DNA of 64,000 nt from Methylobacterium sp. J-068. Its GTDB lineage: Bacteria; Pseudomonadota; Alphaproteobacteria; Rhizobiales; Beijerinckiaceae. Below the pieces are notes generated by a model. That model was not told the DNA's origin and ran no database searches. It saw only the letters and a list, made by a program, of their open reading frames with translations. The DNA lies in NCBI RefSeq assembly GCF_022829445.1, contig NZ_JAKSXY010000095.1, positions 1 through 64,000 of the forward strand, in the 5' to 3' direction. Each line of letters begins with the position of its first letter. Position 1 is the stretch's first letter. The translations under genes were made by a program, and so were the position numbers. Below are positions 7,339 through 15,757 of this stretch, piece by piece.

Positions 7339-8343
7339 TCAGCGCGCCTTGAGCACCGAGCGGCAGGCGGCGGGAAGGGCCGCCAGGGTCATGGGGGGCT
7401 TGGGGCGCGGCGGCTTCGTTGCGGGCTTCGGGTTCATGATCGCGTCGCTGAACCAGTAGGCCAGTTCCTCGCCGCAGCCGTCGCCCGAGGGGGGCGGGGC
7501 CTGGTCGCCGCACTGGTCCTGGCCCGCCGGGCAGGCGAGGCGGATATGGTAATGGTAGTTGTGCCCGTACATCGGCCGCACCTTGGAGAGCCAGGCCCGG
7601 TCGCCGCCGGCCTCGCGGCAGAGCGCCTTCTTGATCGCCGGGTTGACGAAGATGCGCGCCACCTCGCGCTCCTGCGCCGTCATCCGGATCAGCTTGAGAT
7701 GCTCGGGCGTCCAGACCTGCGGGTCGATGTCGAGGCGGTCGGCCCGCACCACGTTGGTGGCGGAGGTCTCCTCGCGCTCGGCCCGGCTCATGCGGTGGTC
7801 GGGCATCGGCGTCAGCCAGATGTCGGCGTCGAGGCCGAGCTGGTGCGAGGCGTGGCCGGTGAGCATCGGGCCGCCGCGCGGCTGGGACATGTCGCCCACG
7901 AGGAGGCCGTTCCAGCCGATGCGCGGCGCCTTGGCGGCGAGCCGCTCCAGGAATTCGACGAGGGGCGGCGTGCCCCACATCCGGTTGCGCGACAGGCGCA
8001 TCACCTGCCAGTTCGGCCCGTCGACGGCCAGCGCCTCGCCGCCCGAGAAGCAGCCTTTGGCGTAGGAGCCGTAGGCGTGGGCGGGGCCGGGCGCGGGCGT
8101 GGTCGCCCGCCCGAACAGGGCCTTGGCCGGCGTGTCCGGCGCATCCGGATTGGCCAGCGGCGGCAGCGGCTTCGGATTGACGCTGCCTCGGTCCTGGGCC
8201 TGCGCCGACAGGGGAAGGCCGAGGAGGAGGAGCGTCGCGAGGTGGAGCGGGCGGAGGGTCAGCGGACGGGCTCCCGAAAAATCGCGTCCCCGGCGGGCGG
8301 GGCGCCAACAAGCATCGTGTGGAGACGTGAGCCACGGCGCCAC
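7339..8343 (-). CDS. mepA: Penicillin-insensitive murein endopeptidase MepA
   Basis: MepA is a periplasmic zinc metallopeptidase that cleaves D-Ala-mDAP cross-links in peptidoglycan. The 334-residue precursor has a hydrophobic export segment at about 32-50 (PLHLATLLLLGLPLSAQAQ). The LAS-type metal site has His167 and Asp174 in GHASHQLGLDADIW and His264/His266 in YGHNYHYHIRL. Family cysteines are present in GYSYAKGCFSGG-like and LACPAGQDQCG segments. The start at 8343 leaves a long arginine-rich n-region; no better start codon lies between it and the signal segment. It is a single gene, downstream of but well separated from the 8384-8926 gene. Confidence 0.88.
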   Translation of the reverse strand: MAPWLTSPHDACWRPARRGRDFSGARPLTLRPLHLATLLLLGLPLSAQAQDRGSVNPKPLPPLANPDAPDTPAKALFGRATTPAPGPAHAYGSYAKGCFSGGEALAVDGPNWQVMRLSRNRMWGTPPLVEFLERLAAKAPRIGWNGLLVGDMSQPRGGPMLTGHASHQLGLDADIWLTPMPDHRMSRAEREETSATNVVRADRLDIDPQVWTPEHLKLIRMTAQEREVARIFVNPAIKKALCREAGGDRAWLSKVRPMYGHNYHYHIRLACPAGQDQCGDQAPPPSGDGCGEELAYWFSDAIMNPKPATKPPRPKPPMTLAALPAACRSVLKAR

Positions 8344-8383
8344 GCTAATGATCGGGACGCGGCGCGTCGAGGGTTACGCCGCG

Positions 8384-8926
8384 CTACTCCGCCGGGGCGA
8401 CGGCGATGCGGATCGCGTCGGAGGCGGCGTTGCTCACCACGATGGTGATGGGCGCGGTGCCGAGCTGGACGCGCACGCTTTTCGCGAGCATCGGGCAGCC
8501 GGTCCGCGCGGTGCGCGCGGAGACCGGACGCGTGGTCCGCCCGTCCTGGCTGACGTCGATCCAGGCTGGGTTCGAGAGGGTGACCTGATAAGCGCCGGGC
8601 GAAAGCGGCGCCTCGACGTGCAGGACGCCGCCATAGGTGCCGGGCTTCGGCTCCCGCGAGGGCGCGACGGGCGGGGCGACCTGCGCCTGCGGCTTCAGAC
8701 CGAGCAGCGCCGCCGGCATCGCGGAGGCCAGCGTACCGCCGGATTCCACGCGCGGCAGGCCGGCGGCCGAGAACCAGGCCTGCTCGCGCAGCAGCGACCA
8801 GTCGAACTGCGTGCAGGCCGCCGGGTCGGCGGCCGGCAGGGTGCCGGAGGTCGGGGTGCCGGCGTTCTGCGCCCGCGCCGCCGTGGCGGCGATGGCGAGG
8901 ACCGCGATCGCGGCGGCGCGGCGCAT
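8384..8926 (-). CDS. Periplasmic hypothetical protein
   Basis: This 180-residue protein has a signal peptide (MRRAAAIAVLAIAATAARAQ). The mature part has an N-terminal TQFDWSLLREQAWFSA segment, a proline-rich hinge, and a C-terminal beta-rich domain (GTYGGVLHVEAPLSPGAYQVTLSNPAWIDV... VRVQLGTAPITIVVSNAASDAIRIAVAP) that looks like a small sandwich. Two cysteines in the mature part (ACTQFD and TGCPML) could form a disulphide. The start lies five bases after the stop of the molbindin gene, so they likely share a transcript. I do not recognise the family. Confidence 0.72.
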   Translation of the reverse strand: MRRAAAIAVLAIAATAARAQNAGTPTSGTLPAADPAACTQFDWSLLREQAWFSAAGLPRVESGGTLASAMPAALLGLKPQAQVAPPVAPSREPKPGTYGGVLHVEAPLSPGAYQVTLSNPAWIDVSQDGRTTRPVSARTARTGCPMLAKSVRVQLGTAPITIVVSNAASDAIRIAVAPAE

Positions 8927-8931
8927 CGCCC

Positions 8932-9141
8932 TCAATCCACCGCGACCAGGACGTCGGAGGACTTCACGACCGCGTAGGCCTCGCCGCCCACGGTCAGCTT
9001 GAGGCTGTCGACGGATTCGTTGGTGATCGAGGCCGTCACCAGCTGGCCGCCCGCGATCTCGATCTTCACATGGGCGGTGGTGGCGCCCTTCTCGACGGAG
9101 ACGACCTTGCCCTTGAGGACGTTGCGCGCGCTGATCTTCAT
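8932..9141 (-). CDS. Molbindin (Mop-like TOBE-domain protein)
   Basis: This 69-residue protein is a single Mop/TOBE domain that binds molybdate or tungstate as an oligomer in the cytosol. It begins MKISARNVLKGKVVSVEKGATTAHVKIEIAGG and ends EAYAVVKSSDVLVAVD, close to the molbindin consensus throughout. Its length equals one Mop repeat. It is directly followed by the secreted hypothetical gene, an unusual partner. No ModABC transporter genes are nearby, so it probably serves as a storage or homeostasis protein. Confidence 0.9.
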   Translation of the reverse strand: MKISARNVLKGKVVSVEKGATTAHVKIEIAGGQLVTASITNESVDSLKLTVGGEAYAVVKSSDVLVAVD

Positions 9142-9338
9142 GAAACGGATATCCTTTGAATTGTCTTGCCTGAACTGTCTCGGCCCGAGCGACGCGGGGG
9201 CTCGATCGGGCGGGACGATGCCGCGCGGCCACGCCCGGTGCAAGCGGTCCGGGCGCAACCCTGCCGGGGGCCGCGCGCCTTGGCGCGCCGGATCGAGACC
9301 GAGCGGTCACGCCTATGTGCGCGGGCTTGTGCGCGGGC

Positions 9339-9686
9339 TCAGGATTCCTCGGGTTCTGCGGATTCCTCGGGGTCTCCGGATTCATCCACGGTCTCGGCAT
9401 CGGAGACCTGGCGGCGCGATCCCCATTCGGCGAGCACCGCGTTGAGGTCGTCGAGGACGAAGTGGCGGGCGCTGTCGCGGTCGTAGCCCTCGTCCAGCAG
9501 GGCGTCGTACTCGGTGAAGACGTGCCGGGCATAGGCCACGAGGGCGAGCCAGACGGCCGTGTCGGGCCGCGCGTTGCGCAGGCCCGGACTCGCCAGGGCC
9601 CGGTCGATCACCGCCTCGGTTTCGAAGTCGGGCAGGCGCGGCGCGAGCCGCGCCAGGGCCGCCGCGAGGACCTCGCGCCGATTCAT
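9339..9686 (-). CDS. DUF2293-family protein
   Basis: This 115-residue cytosolic protein begins MNRREVLAAALARLAPRLP. The core signature of DUF2293 is visible as ARHVFTEYDALLDEGYDRDSARHFVLDDLNAVLAEWG. An acidic tail of repeated EES follows. The ATG at 9686 is chosen because the sequence upstream has no family match. Function is unknown. It stands alone between the molbindin unit and msrA. Confidence 0.82.
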   Translation of the reverse strand: MNRREVLAAALARLAPRLPDFETEAVIDRALASPGLRNARPDTAVWLALVAYARHVFTEYDALLDEGYDRDSARHFVLDDLNAVLAEWGSRRQVSDAETVDESGDPEESAEPEES

Positions 9687-9839
9687 CGTCACACTCCTCG
9701 GGACATCGTCGCCGCGATCCGGGATCAGATGCGCGAGGTCCTCGAAGAAGTCCAACCCGCGGCGTCCGCCCCCTCCGCCCCGGGAGAGGGCACCCGTCGC
9801 GCCCGACCGATCGTTCCGCGGCCGGCCCGGCGCCCGGCC

Positions 9840-10496
9840 TCAGGCGGCGATGCCGGTCCCGATCGGACAGGTGACGCCGGTGCCGCCGACGCCGCAATAG
9901 CCGGCCGGGTTCTTGGCGAGGTATTGCTGATGGTAATCCTCCGCGAAGTAGAAGGTCTCCAGCGGCTTGATCTCGGTGGTGATCGCCCCGAAGCCGCGGG
10001 CCCGCAGCGCCTCGCCATAGGCGGCGCGCACCCGCTCGGCGACCGCCGCCTGCTCGGCATCGAGGGTGTAGATGCCGGAGCGGTACTGGGTGCCGACATC
10101 GTTGCCCTGGCGCATGCCCTGGGTCGGGTCGTGGTTCTCGAAGAAGGTCTTGAGCACCGCTTCCAGCGTCAGTTCCGCCGGATCGTGCACCACGAGCACC
10201 ACCTCGTTGTGGCCGGTCATCCCGGAACAGACCTCCTCGTAGGTCGGGTTCGGGGTGGTGCCCCCGGCATAGCCCACGGCGGTGACGAAGACGCCGCGCG
10301 GCAATTGCCAGAACTTGCGCTCCGTGCCCCAGAAGCAGCCGAGCCCGAGGACGATCCGCTCGAAACCCTCGGGGTAGGGCCCTTTCAGCGGGTGTCCGTT
10401 GACGAAGTGGCGCTCGGCGGTGGGGATCGGGTTCGGCCGGCCCGGCAGGGTGTCGGCGGGATCGGGCATCTCGGGCCGCTTGCGGAACAGGAACAT
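9840..10496 (-). CDS. msrA: Peptide-methionine (S)-S-oxide reductase MsrA
   Basis: MsrA repairs oxidised methionine (S epimer) in proteins using thioredoxin. The 218-residue protein has the catalytic cysteine Cys54 in [13 protein letters not shown]. The substrate pocket shows [50 protein letters not shown] follows, with a resolving-cysteine candidate in [16 protein letters not shown] near the C-terminus. The N-terminal extension ([26 protein letters not shown]) is common in actinobacterial and proteobacterial long MsrAs. No msrB is adjacent. The start at 10496 gives the usual length. Confidence 0.95.
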   Translation of the reverse strand: MFLFRKRPEMPDPADTLPGRPNPIPTAERHFVNGHPLKGPYPEGFERIVLGLGCFWGTERKFWQLPRGVFVTAVGYAGGTTPNPTYEEVCSGMTGHNEVVLVVHDPAELTLEAVLKTFFENHDPTQGMRQGNDVGTQYRSGIYTLDAEQAAVAERVRAAYGEALRARGFGAITTEIKPLETFYFAEDYHQQYLAKNPAGYCGVGGTGVTCPIGTGIAA

Positions 10497-10879
10497 CGTG
10501 TGGGTCTCCGGCTGGGACCGGCCCGCGCGGGGTGCCGAACGGGTCCGGCGCCGGACCCGCGCGGGACCGGATGGCGGGCCGCTCGGACCGGCGGACGCGG
10601 CCGGCAGGGCGATCGATTGTTGGAGATATGGGGCGCGTCGCCCGGAAGTTGAAGCGCGGGGCGCGCACCGTTCGGCCCGCCCGCCCGCCGGACCCGGAAA
10701 GCATCGGAGCGTCCCGCGCAAGATGTGCGCGTGGTTCCTGCGGGACGTCGTCTGCGGCGAGCGGCGGCCCGGCGAAATCCCAGGATGATTTGTCGTGAAT
10801 TGTTCGATAATGAATCCGTGTCAAATGTCGACCGCCGGGCGGAAGGCCGGACCACGCGCCACGTTGACCGGATCCGCTC
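10497..10879. other. Divergent intergenic region of about 380 bp
   Basis: This region separates the divergent msrA and HD-GYP genes and should hold both promoters. An AT-richer patch at about 10785-10830 (around GATAATGAATCC) is the best place for the HD-GYP promoter. I cannot assign convincing -35/-10 pairs. No credible ORF is present. Confidence 0.35.
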
Positions 10880-12007
10880 GTGACTCAGACCAGCACGGTT
10901 CTCATCGTCTCGGACAGACCGCATCTCGCGGCCCTGCTCGCGCGGGCGGTCGAGAATGTGGTCCCCTGCCGTTGCATCGACCCGCGCGAGGCGCTGCCGA
11001 CCCTTCTTCCCCTGGTCGCCGTCGTGGACGTCAGCCGGGACGCGCGCCTGGCCCGGGCCTGGATCGCACGCCTGCACGCCTCCCACGTCGCGAGCCTCCA
11101 TCTCACCAACCTGCCCGCTCCCACCGGCCGCGCGGCCGCCGCGACCAGCACCCTGCGGGCGGACGCGCCCCGGACGATCGTGCTCGCCACCCTGTTCGGC
11201 CTCATCGACACCTGGCAGGCGGTGCGCCGCGCGGCCGCCGCGACCGCCGGGACGCGTCAAGATCAGGCGGTCCCGGCACAGGCGGGTTCCGACCCGACGG
11301 TGTCCGGAAAGGCCGCGAACCTCGCGCGGGTCGTCAGCGGCCTGGTCTCGCAACTCTTCGAGGCCGCCGAGACGGGGCACCCCCTGACGGCCGCCGAGGC
11401 CGATACCGGAACCGAGATCATCCTCACGGCGATCTCGGATTGCGGAATCCGGACGTGGCTCGAGGTCATCGAGCGGCATGACCAGCAACTCTACCAGCAT
11501 TCGTTGAGCGTCGCGGGCTACGCCGCCGCCTTCGGAGCCGGCCTGAAGCTCGCCCGCGCCGACCAGATGCGCCTCGCCCGGGCCGCCCTCCTGCACGACC
11601 TCGGCAAGGCGAGGATTCCCCTGGAGATCCTGAACAAGCCGGGGCGCCTGACCGCCGATGAGATGGCGGTGATGCGCACCCACCCGGCCATCGGCGCGGA
11701 CCTGCTTACGGCCCAGGGCGGGTTCGACGCCGCGACCCTCGCGGTCGTCCGGCACCACCACGAGATGCTCGACGGCAGCGGCTATCCCGACGGGCTCGCG
11801 GGCGCGGCGATCCCCGACCTCGTGCGCCTCGTCACGATCTGCGACATCCACTCGGCGCTGACGGAGCGGCGGCCCTACCGCGATCCGCTCCCGCACCGCG
11901 ACGCCCATACGCTGATGCGGGGCATGCTCCCCAAGCTCGACGCCGACCTCCTGCGCGCCTTCGAGCGCGTGGTGCTGCAGGGCGTGCTCGAGGACGCGGA
12001 GGCCTGA
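10880..12007 (+). CDS. HD-GYP domain protein (c-di-GMP phosphodiesterase) with receiver-like N-terminus
   Basis: This 375-residue protein probably hydrolyses cyclic di-GMP. Residues 1-115 resemble a degenerate response-regulator fold (VLIVSDRP at strand 1, VAVVDVS with Asp50 at the phosphoacceptor position) but lack the usual acidic pair. The HD-GYP domain spans about 195-345 and keeps its metal ligands: LLHDLGKARIP (His239, Asp240), VVRHHHEMLDGSGYPDGL (His292-294, and the GYP at 301-303) and TICDIHSALTERRPYRDP. The GTG at 10880 is the start. It appears monocistronic, with a divergent neighbour, msrA. Confidence 0.88.
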   Translation: MTQTSTVLIVSDRPHLAALLARAVENVVPCRCIDPREALPTLLPLVAVVDVSRDARLARAWIARLHASHVASLHLTNLPAPTGRAAAATSTLRADAPRTIVLATLFGLIDTWQAVRRAAAATAGTRQDQAVPAQAGSDPTVSGKAANLARVVSGLVSQLFEAAETGHPLTAAEADTGTEIILTAISDCGIRTWLEVIERHDQQLYQHSLSVAGYAAAFGAGLKLARADQMRLARAALLHDLGKARIPLEILNKPGRLTADEMAVMRTHPAIGADLLTAQGGFDAATLAVVRHHHEMLDGSGYPDGLAGAAIPDLVRLVTICDIHSALTERRPYRDPLPHRDAHTLMRGMLPKLDADLLRAFERVVLQGVLEDAEA

Positions 12008-12353
12008 GGCCACGCGCCCATCCCCGTGCAGGATAACGCGCCGGCGGACGAGATTCCGGCACGATAATGCGCCTCGAACGCGATCGTCTCCCGAAGGCGC
12101 GCGGCTCGGAGGGATCGTCTCCCGCGCGCGCTGCTTTCAAAAGAACGTTTCATTGATTCTCGGCCCGCCAAAGGGCACGTTTTCGACAGGGCGCCGCTCT
12201 CGCAGCGGCGCATGATCCGTCGCCGTTTCAGCGCGCAGACCCTTGGACATGTCGGTGTCGATCGACGCTCGGCTCGAGCGATGGCGCAGCCACGTCCCGA
12301 AGTCTCGTCCCGAGGTCTTGTCGCGAATTGTTGCGGCCCAAGAAAGTGATCCC
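12008..12353. other. Intergenic region upstream of the sulfonate operon
   Basis: This region of about 345 bp contains the AT-richer patch at 12135-12160 (AAAAGAACGTTTCATTGATT) and the short cysteine-bearing ORF at 12281-12349 immediately before msuE. It should hold the promoter of the sulfonate operon, but I cannot place a definite -35/-10 pair. Confidence 0.35.
12281..12349 (+). CDS. Candidate leader peptide with tandem cysteine codons before msuE
   Basis: This 22-codon ORF starts at ATG 12281, begins MAQPRPEVSS and ends LVANCCGPRK before TGA. The tandem TGT TGC codons lie six codons from the end. The stop is four bases before the msuE ATG at 12354, so msuE translation could depend on it. 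Cysteine codons are rare in this GC-rich genome, and a Cys-Cys pair just before the first gene of a sulfur-scavenging operon fits a cysteine-supply sensor. In mycobacteria, short polycysteine ORFs act this way on sulfur genes. No conservation could be tested and the ribosome site is weak. Confidence 0.35.
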   Translation: MAQPRPEVSSRGLVANCCGPRK

Positions 12354-12950
12354 ATGTCGCTGCCCCGCATCGTCGGCTTTACCGCCAATCTCCAGCGCCC
12401 CTCGAAGACGCGGGCCCTCGCCGAGTCCCTGGCCGAGGCCGTGGGCGCGCGGGTCCGGGCCGAGATCCGCCTGTTCGACATGCTCGATGCCGGCACCGGC
12501 CTCGGGGCCGCCTGGTCGCGGGACCTGCTGCCGCTGCCGGCCCGCCGCATCGTCGAGGCCATCGAGGGCGCCGACGCGCTCATCGTGGGCTCGCCGGTCT
12601 ACAAGGGCTCCTATACGGGCCTGTTCAAGCACCTGTTCGACTTCGTCGAACCGTCGGCCCTCGTGGGCAAGCCCGTGATCCTCTCGGCCACCGGCGGCGG
12701 CGCGCGCCACGCCCTCGTGGTCGAGCATTCCCTGCGCCCCCTGTTCGGGTTCTTCAGCGCCCACACCATTCCCAGCGCCGTCTACGGCTCCGACGCCGAT
12801 TTTCGCGATGGCGTCCCGGTCGATGCGGGCGTGCAGGCGCGCATCCAGGATGCGGCGAGCCAGCTCGCCGACCTCCTCGGCGCCCGCGCGGCCCGGGCCG
12901 GCGCCCCGGAGGTCACGTCCCCGGTCGCCGCCTTCGCCAGCGCCGGCTGA
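12354..12950 (+). CDS. msuE: NADPH/NADH-dependent FMN reductase of sulfonate metabolism
   Basis: This 198-residue flavodoxin-like reductase supplies FMNH2 to the alkanesulfonate monooxygenase. It shows LPRIVGFTANLQRPSKTRALAESLAEAV at the phosphate-binding loop, ADALIVGSPVYKGSYTGLFKHLFDFV at the FMN site, and PVILSATGGGARHALVVEHSLRPLFGFF, all typical of MsuE/SsuE. I chose ATG 12354; the frame is open to a TTG at 12243 but that extension lacks family features. It begins the operon msuE-ssuA-ssuC-ssuB-ssuD-ssuA2, 12 bp before the first ssuA. Confidence 0.9.
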   Translation: MSLPRIVGFTANLQRPSKTRALAESLAEAVGARVRAEIRLFDMLDAGTGLGAAWSRDLLPLPARRIVEAIEGADALIVGSPVYKGSYTGLFKHLFDFVEPSALVGKPVILSATGGGARHALVVEHSLRPLFGFFSAHTIPSAVYGSDADFRDGVPVDAGVQARIQDAASQLADLLGARAARAGAPEVTSPVAAFASAG

Positions 12951-12962
12951 ACGGCGCCGACC

Positions 12963-13949
12963 ATGCTCTCCCGACGCAGCCTCCTCGCCACCGCCCTCGC
13001 GGCGGCGGCCTTGCCCGGACAGGCCGTCCTGCCGGGCCTCCCCGTCGCGTCCGCCCGCGCCGAGGGCGGCGTGTTCCGCATCGGGTATCAGAAGAACGGC
13101 ATCCTCGTCGTCGCCAAGCAGCAGGGCGCCATCGAGCAGGCGCTGAAGCCCCTCGGCGTCTCGGTCCGCTGGACCGAGTTCTCGTTCGGTCCCCCGGTCC
13201 TGGAGGCGCTCGGCGTCGGCGCCATCGATTTCGGCCAGACCGGCGCGCCGCCCCCGGTCTTCGCGCAGGCCGCCGGCAATTCCCTCCTGTACGTCGCCGC
13301 CCAGGAGGCCGGCGGCTCGGGCGAGGCGATCCTGCTGCCGCAGGGCTCGCCCCTGAAGACCCTGGCCGATCTCAAGGGCCGCCGCGTCGCCTTCGCCAAG
13401 GGGTCGAGCGCCCATTATCTGGTCGTGAGAGCCCTGGAGAAGGCCGGGCTGACCTATGCCGACATCGAGCCCGTAACCCTGGCGCCGGCCGATGCGGCCG
13501 CCGCCTTCGCGCGGGGCGCCGTCGATGCCTGGGCGATCTGGGACCCCTACTTCGCCATCGCCGAGCGCCAGCCCGGCACCCGGATCCTGGCGAGCGCGGC
13601 CGACATCGCCAAGCCGAGCAACTATTTCCTGGGCAACCGCGACTTCACGCAGGCCAACGCTCCGGTGGTCCAGGCGGCGCTCGCCGCCCTCGGCGAGGTG
13701 GCGACCTGGTGCGAGGCGCATCGCCCGGAGGTGGCCGCCCTGCTCTCCAAGGGCACCGGCGTGCCCCTCGACGCGACGCGGCGCGCCGTCGACCGCAGCC
13801 TCTACGTCATCGCGCCGCTGACCGAGGCGACCATCGCCGACCAGCAGCGCGTGGCCGACCGCTTCCACGCGCTCGGCCTCATCGCCAACCCCATCCGCAT
13901 CCGCGACGCCGTGTGGACGCCGCCGGCCGCCCCGGCGAGCAAGGGCTGA
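12963..13949 (+). CDS. ssuA: Aliphatic sulfonate ABC transporter substrate-binding protein (first copy)
   Basis: This 328-residue periplasmic binding protein of the SsuA/TauA family has a twin-arginine-like signal ([19 protein letters not shown]). The mature start is GVFRIGYQKNGILVVAKQQGAIEQ. Family blocks are VRWTEFSFGPPVLEALGVGAIDFGQTGAPPPVFAQAA, LADLKGRRVAFAKGSSAHYLVVRALEKAGL and VDAWAIWDPYFAIAE. It should capture organosulfonates for SsuBC. The gap to ssuC is 5 bp. A second related binding protein closes the operon at 17167-18147, with a matching RIGYQK mature N-terminus. Confidence 0.93.
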   Translation: MLSRRSLLATALAAAALPGQAVLPGLPVASARAEGGVFRIGYQKNGILVVAKQQGAIEQALKPLGVSVRWTEFSFGPPVLEALGVGAIDFGQTGAPPPVFAQAAGNSLLYVAAQEAGGSGEAILLPQGSPLKTLADLKGRRVAFAKGSSAHYLVVRALEKAGLTYADIEPVTLAPADAAAAFARGAVDAWAIWDPYFAIAERQPGTRILASAADIAKPSNYFLGNRDFTQANAPVVQAALAALGEVATWCEAHRPEVAALLSKGTGVPLDATRRAVDRSLYVIAPLTEATIADQQRVADRFHALGLIANPIRIRDAVWTPPAAPASKG

Positions 13950-13954
13950 ACCCC

Positions 13955-14737
13955 ATGACCGTTTCCTTCAAGACCCGCACGCTCGAGCGCCTGACGCCCT
14001 GGCTCGTCCCCGCCGCGATCCTGCTCGGCTGGCAGGTCGCCGCCTCCACCGGCCTCGTCTCCACCCGCTTCATGCCGGCGCCTTCCGGCGTCCTCGCGGC
14101 CGGCTGGCAGGCGGCGCGCAGCGGCGAACTCTGGACCAACCTCTCGATCAGCTTCGCCCGCGCGGCCGTCGGCTTCCTCATCGGGGGCGGCATCGGCTTC
14201 GCGCTCGGCCTCGCCAACGGCCTGTCGCGGCTCTCCGAGCGCCTGACCGACACGACGTTGCAGATGATCCGCAACATCCCGCACCTGTCGCTCATCCCCC
14301 TGGTGATCCTGTGGTTCGGCATCGACGAGGAGGCCAAGCTCTTCCTCGTGGCGATCGGGGTGTTCTTCCCCGTCTATGCCAACACCCTGCACGGCATCCG
14401 CTCGGTGGACCCGCAACTCGTCGAGATGGGCCGGGTCTACGGCATGTCGCCGGTGAGCCTGTTCACCCGCGTGGTGCTGCCGGGAGCGCTGCCCTCGATC
14501 TTCGTGGGCCTGCGCTACGCGCTCGGCATCATGTGGCTGACGCTCATCGTCGCCGAGACGATCTCGGCCTCCTCCGGCCTCGGCTACATGGCGATGCAGG
14601 CCCGCGAGTTCATGCTGGTCGACGTCGTGGTGCTGGCGATCGTGATCTATGCCGGCCTCGGCAAGGCCGCCGACGCCGTGACCCGGCTGCTGGAGCGCAA
14701 GTTCCTGGCCTGGAACCCCGCGTATCGGAACGCGTGA
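13955..14737 (+). CDS. ssuC: Aliphatic sulfonate ABC transporter permease
   Basis: This 260-residue inner-membrane permease of the SsuC/TauC type has about six TM helices, including a first helix PWLVPAAILLGWQVAAST. The cytoplasmic EAA-type loop is DPQLVEMGRVYGMSPVSLFTRVVLPGALPSIFVGLRYALG. The segment IRNIPHLSLIPLVILWFGI is highly typical of SsuC. It couples the SsuB ATPase to the binding proteins. ATG 13955 follows the ssuA stop by 5 bp. It is separated from ssuB by 114 bp holding a 14-codon ORF. Confidence 0.93.
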   Translation: MTVSFKTRTLERLTPWLVPAAILLGWQVAASTGLVSTRFMPAPSGVLAAGWQAARSGELWTNLSISFARAAVGFLIGGGIGFALGLANGLSRLSERLTDTTLQMIRNIPHLSLIPLVILWFGIDEEAKLFLVAIGVFFPVYANTLHGIRSVDPQLVEMGRVYGMSPVSLFTRVVLPGALPSIFVGLRYALGIMWLTLIVAETISASSGLGYMAMQAREFMLVDVVVLAIVIYAGLGKAADAVTRLLERKFLAWNPAYRNA

Positions 14738-14742
14738 CGGCC

Positions 14743-14787
14743 ATGCGCGCGACGGTTCGGCCATCCCCCTGTTGTCGACGCACCTGA
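14743..14787 (+). CDS. Candidate 14-residue ORF with tandem cysteine codons before ssuB
   Basis: This ORF reads [14 protein letters not shown] and starts five bases after the ssuC stop. The Cys pair is encoded TGT TGT, unusual codons for this genome. It lies in the largest gap between core ssu genes, 65 bp before the ssuB start, and may modulate ssuB translation in response to cysteine. No ribosome site or terminator-like hairpin is obvious, so it could also be chance. Confidence 0.25.
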   Translation: MRATVRPSPCCRRT

Positions 14788-14851
14788 TCCTGCCGCCGGC
14801 GCACGACGCCGCGCGTCCCGCCTCCCGAACTCCTCATCCGACGGTCCGTCC

Positions 14852-15718
14852 ATGCTCGCCACTGCCCTTCGCGTCTCCGAGGACGCCACCGCCCGCGAGG
14901 CCAAACCCCTCGACGCGAGGCCGCGCGAAAAACCGGCTCCGAAAGGCGTCTCGACGTCCCCGCTTCGCCCGGCGCCCTCCGCCACCGGCATCGGCGTCAC
15001 CATCCGTGACCTGACCAAGGCCTTCGACGGCCATACGGTGATCGCGGGCCTCGACCTGCACATCCCGGCCGGGCAGTTCGTGGCCGTGGTCGGACGCTCG
15101 GGCTGCGGCAAGAGCACCCTGCTGCGCCTGATCCTCGGCCTGGAGCAGCCGAGCGGCGGCCGCATCGGCCTCGAAGCCCAGGCCGTGCGCACGCCGCCCA
15201 AACGCATCATGTTCCAGGAGCCGCGCCTGCTGCCCTGGGCCCGCGTCGTCGACAACGTGGCGGTGGGCCTCGGCGAGGACGGCTCCCGGGCGGAGCGGCG
15301 GACCAAGGCGCAGGCGGCGCTGGCCGAAGTCGGGCTCTCCGAGAAGGCCGGCAACTGGCCCGCCACCCTGTCGGGCGGCCAGCGCCAGCGCGTCGCCCTG
15401 GCCCGCGCCCTCGTCAGCCGCCCAGGCCTGCTGGCCCTCGACGAGCCGCTCGGAGCGCTGGACGCGCTCACCCGCATCGACATGCAGGCGATGATCGAGC
15501 GGATCTGGCGGGCGCAGGGGTTCACCGCGATCCTCGTCACCCACGACGTCGCGGAAGCCGTGGCGATGGCCGACCGCATCCTCGTGGTGGAGGCCGGCCG
15601 CATCGCCCTCGACGTCACGGTCGACGTGTCGCGCCCGCGCCGCCGGGGCGATGCCGACCTCGCGGCCCTGGAAGGCCGCATCCTCGACCATCTTCTCTCC
15701 GAGCGCGCGCCGGCCTGA
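14852..15718 (+). CDS. ssuB: Aliphatic sulfonate ABC transporter ATP-binding protein
   Basis: This 288-residue ATPase has Walker [20 protein letters not shown]-loop [17 protein letters not shown] (the RLLPW form marks the SsuB/TauB/NrtD branch), signature [19 protein letters not shown], Walker [17 protein letters not shown] and switch [14 protein letters not shown]. About 45 residues precede the domain, longer than E. coli SsuB, so an internal start is possible; the given start at 14852 is the ATG after TCCGTCC. It powers uptake of sulfonates. ssuD follows after 39 bp. Confidence 0.92.
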   Translation: MLATALRVSEDATAREAKPLDARPREKPAPKGVSTSPLRPAPSATGIGVTIRDLTKAFDGHTVIAGLDLHIPAGQFVAVVGRSGCGKSTLLRLILGLEQPSGGRIGLEAQAVRTPPKRIMFQEPRLLPWARVVDNVAVGLGEDGSRAERRTKAQAALAEVGLSEKAGNWPATLSGGQRQRVALARALVSRPGLLALDEPLGALDALTRIDMQAMIERIWRAQGFTAILVTHDVAEAVAMADRILVVEAGRIALDVTVDVSRPRRRGDADLAALEGRILDHLLSERAPA

Positions 15719-15757
15719 GCGCCGCCGCCCTCGTCACCAAACCGCACGAGAGACCCC

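Noticed and set aside
12243..12353. N-terminal extension of msuE from the TTG at 12243
   Set aside because: FMN reductases of this family begin right at the LPRIVGFT block, and the extension has no family similarity.
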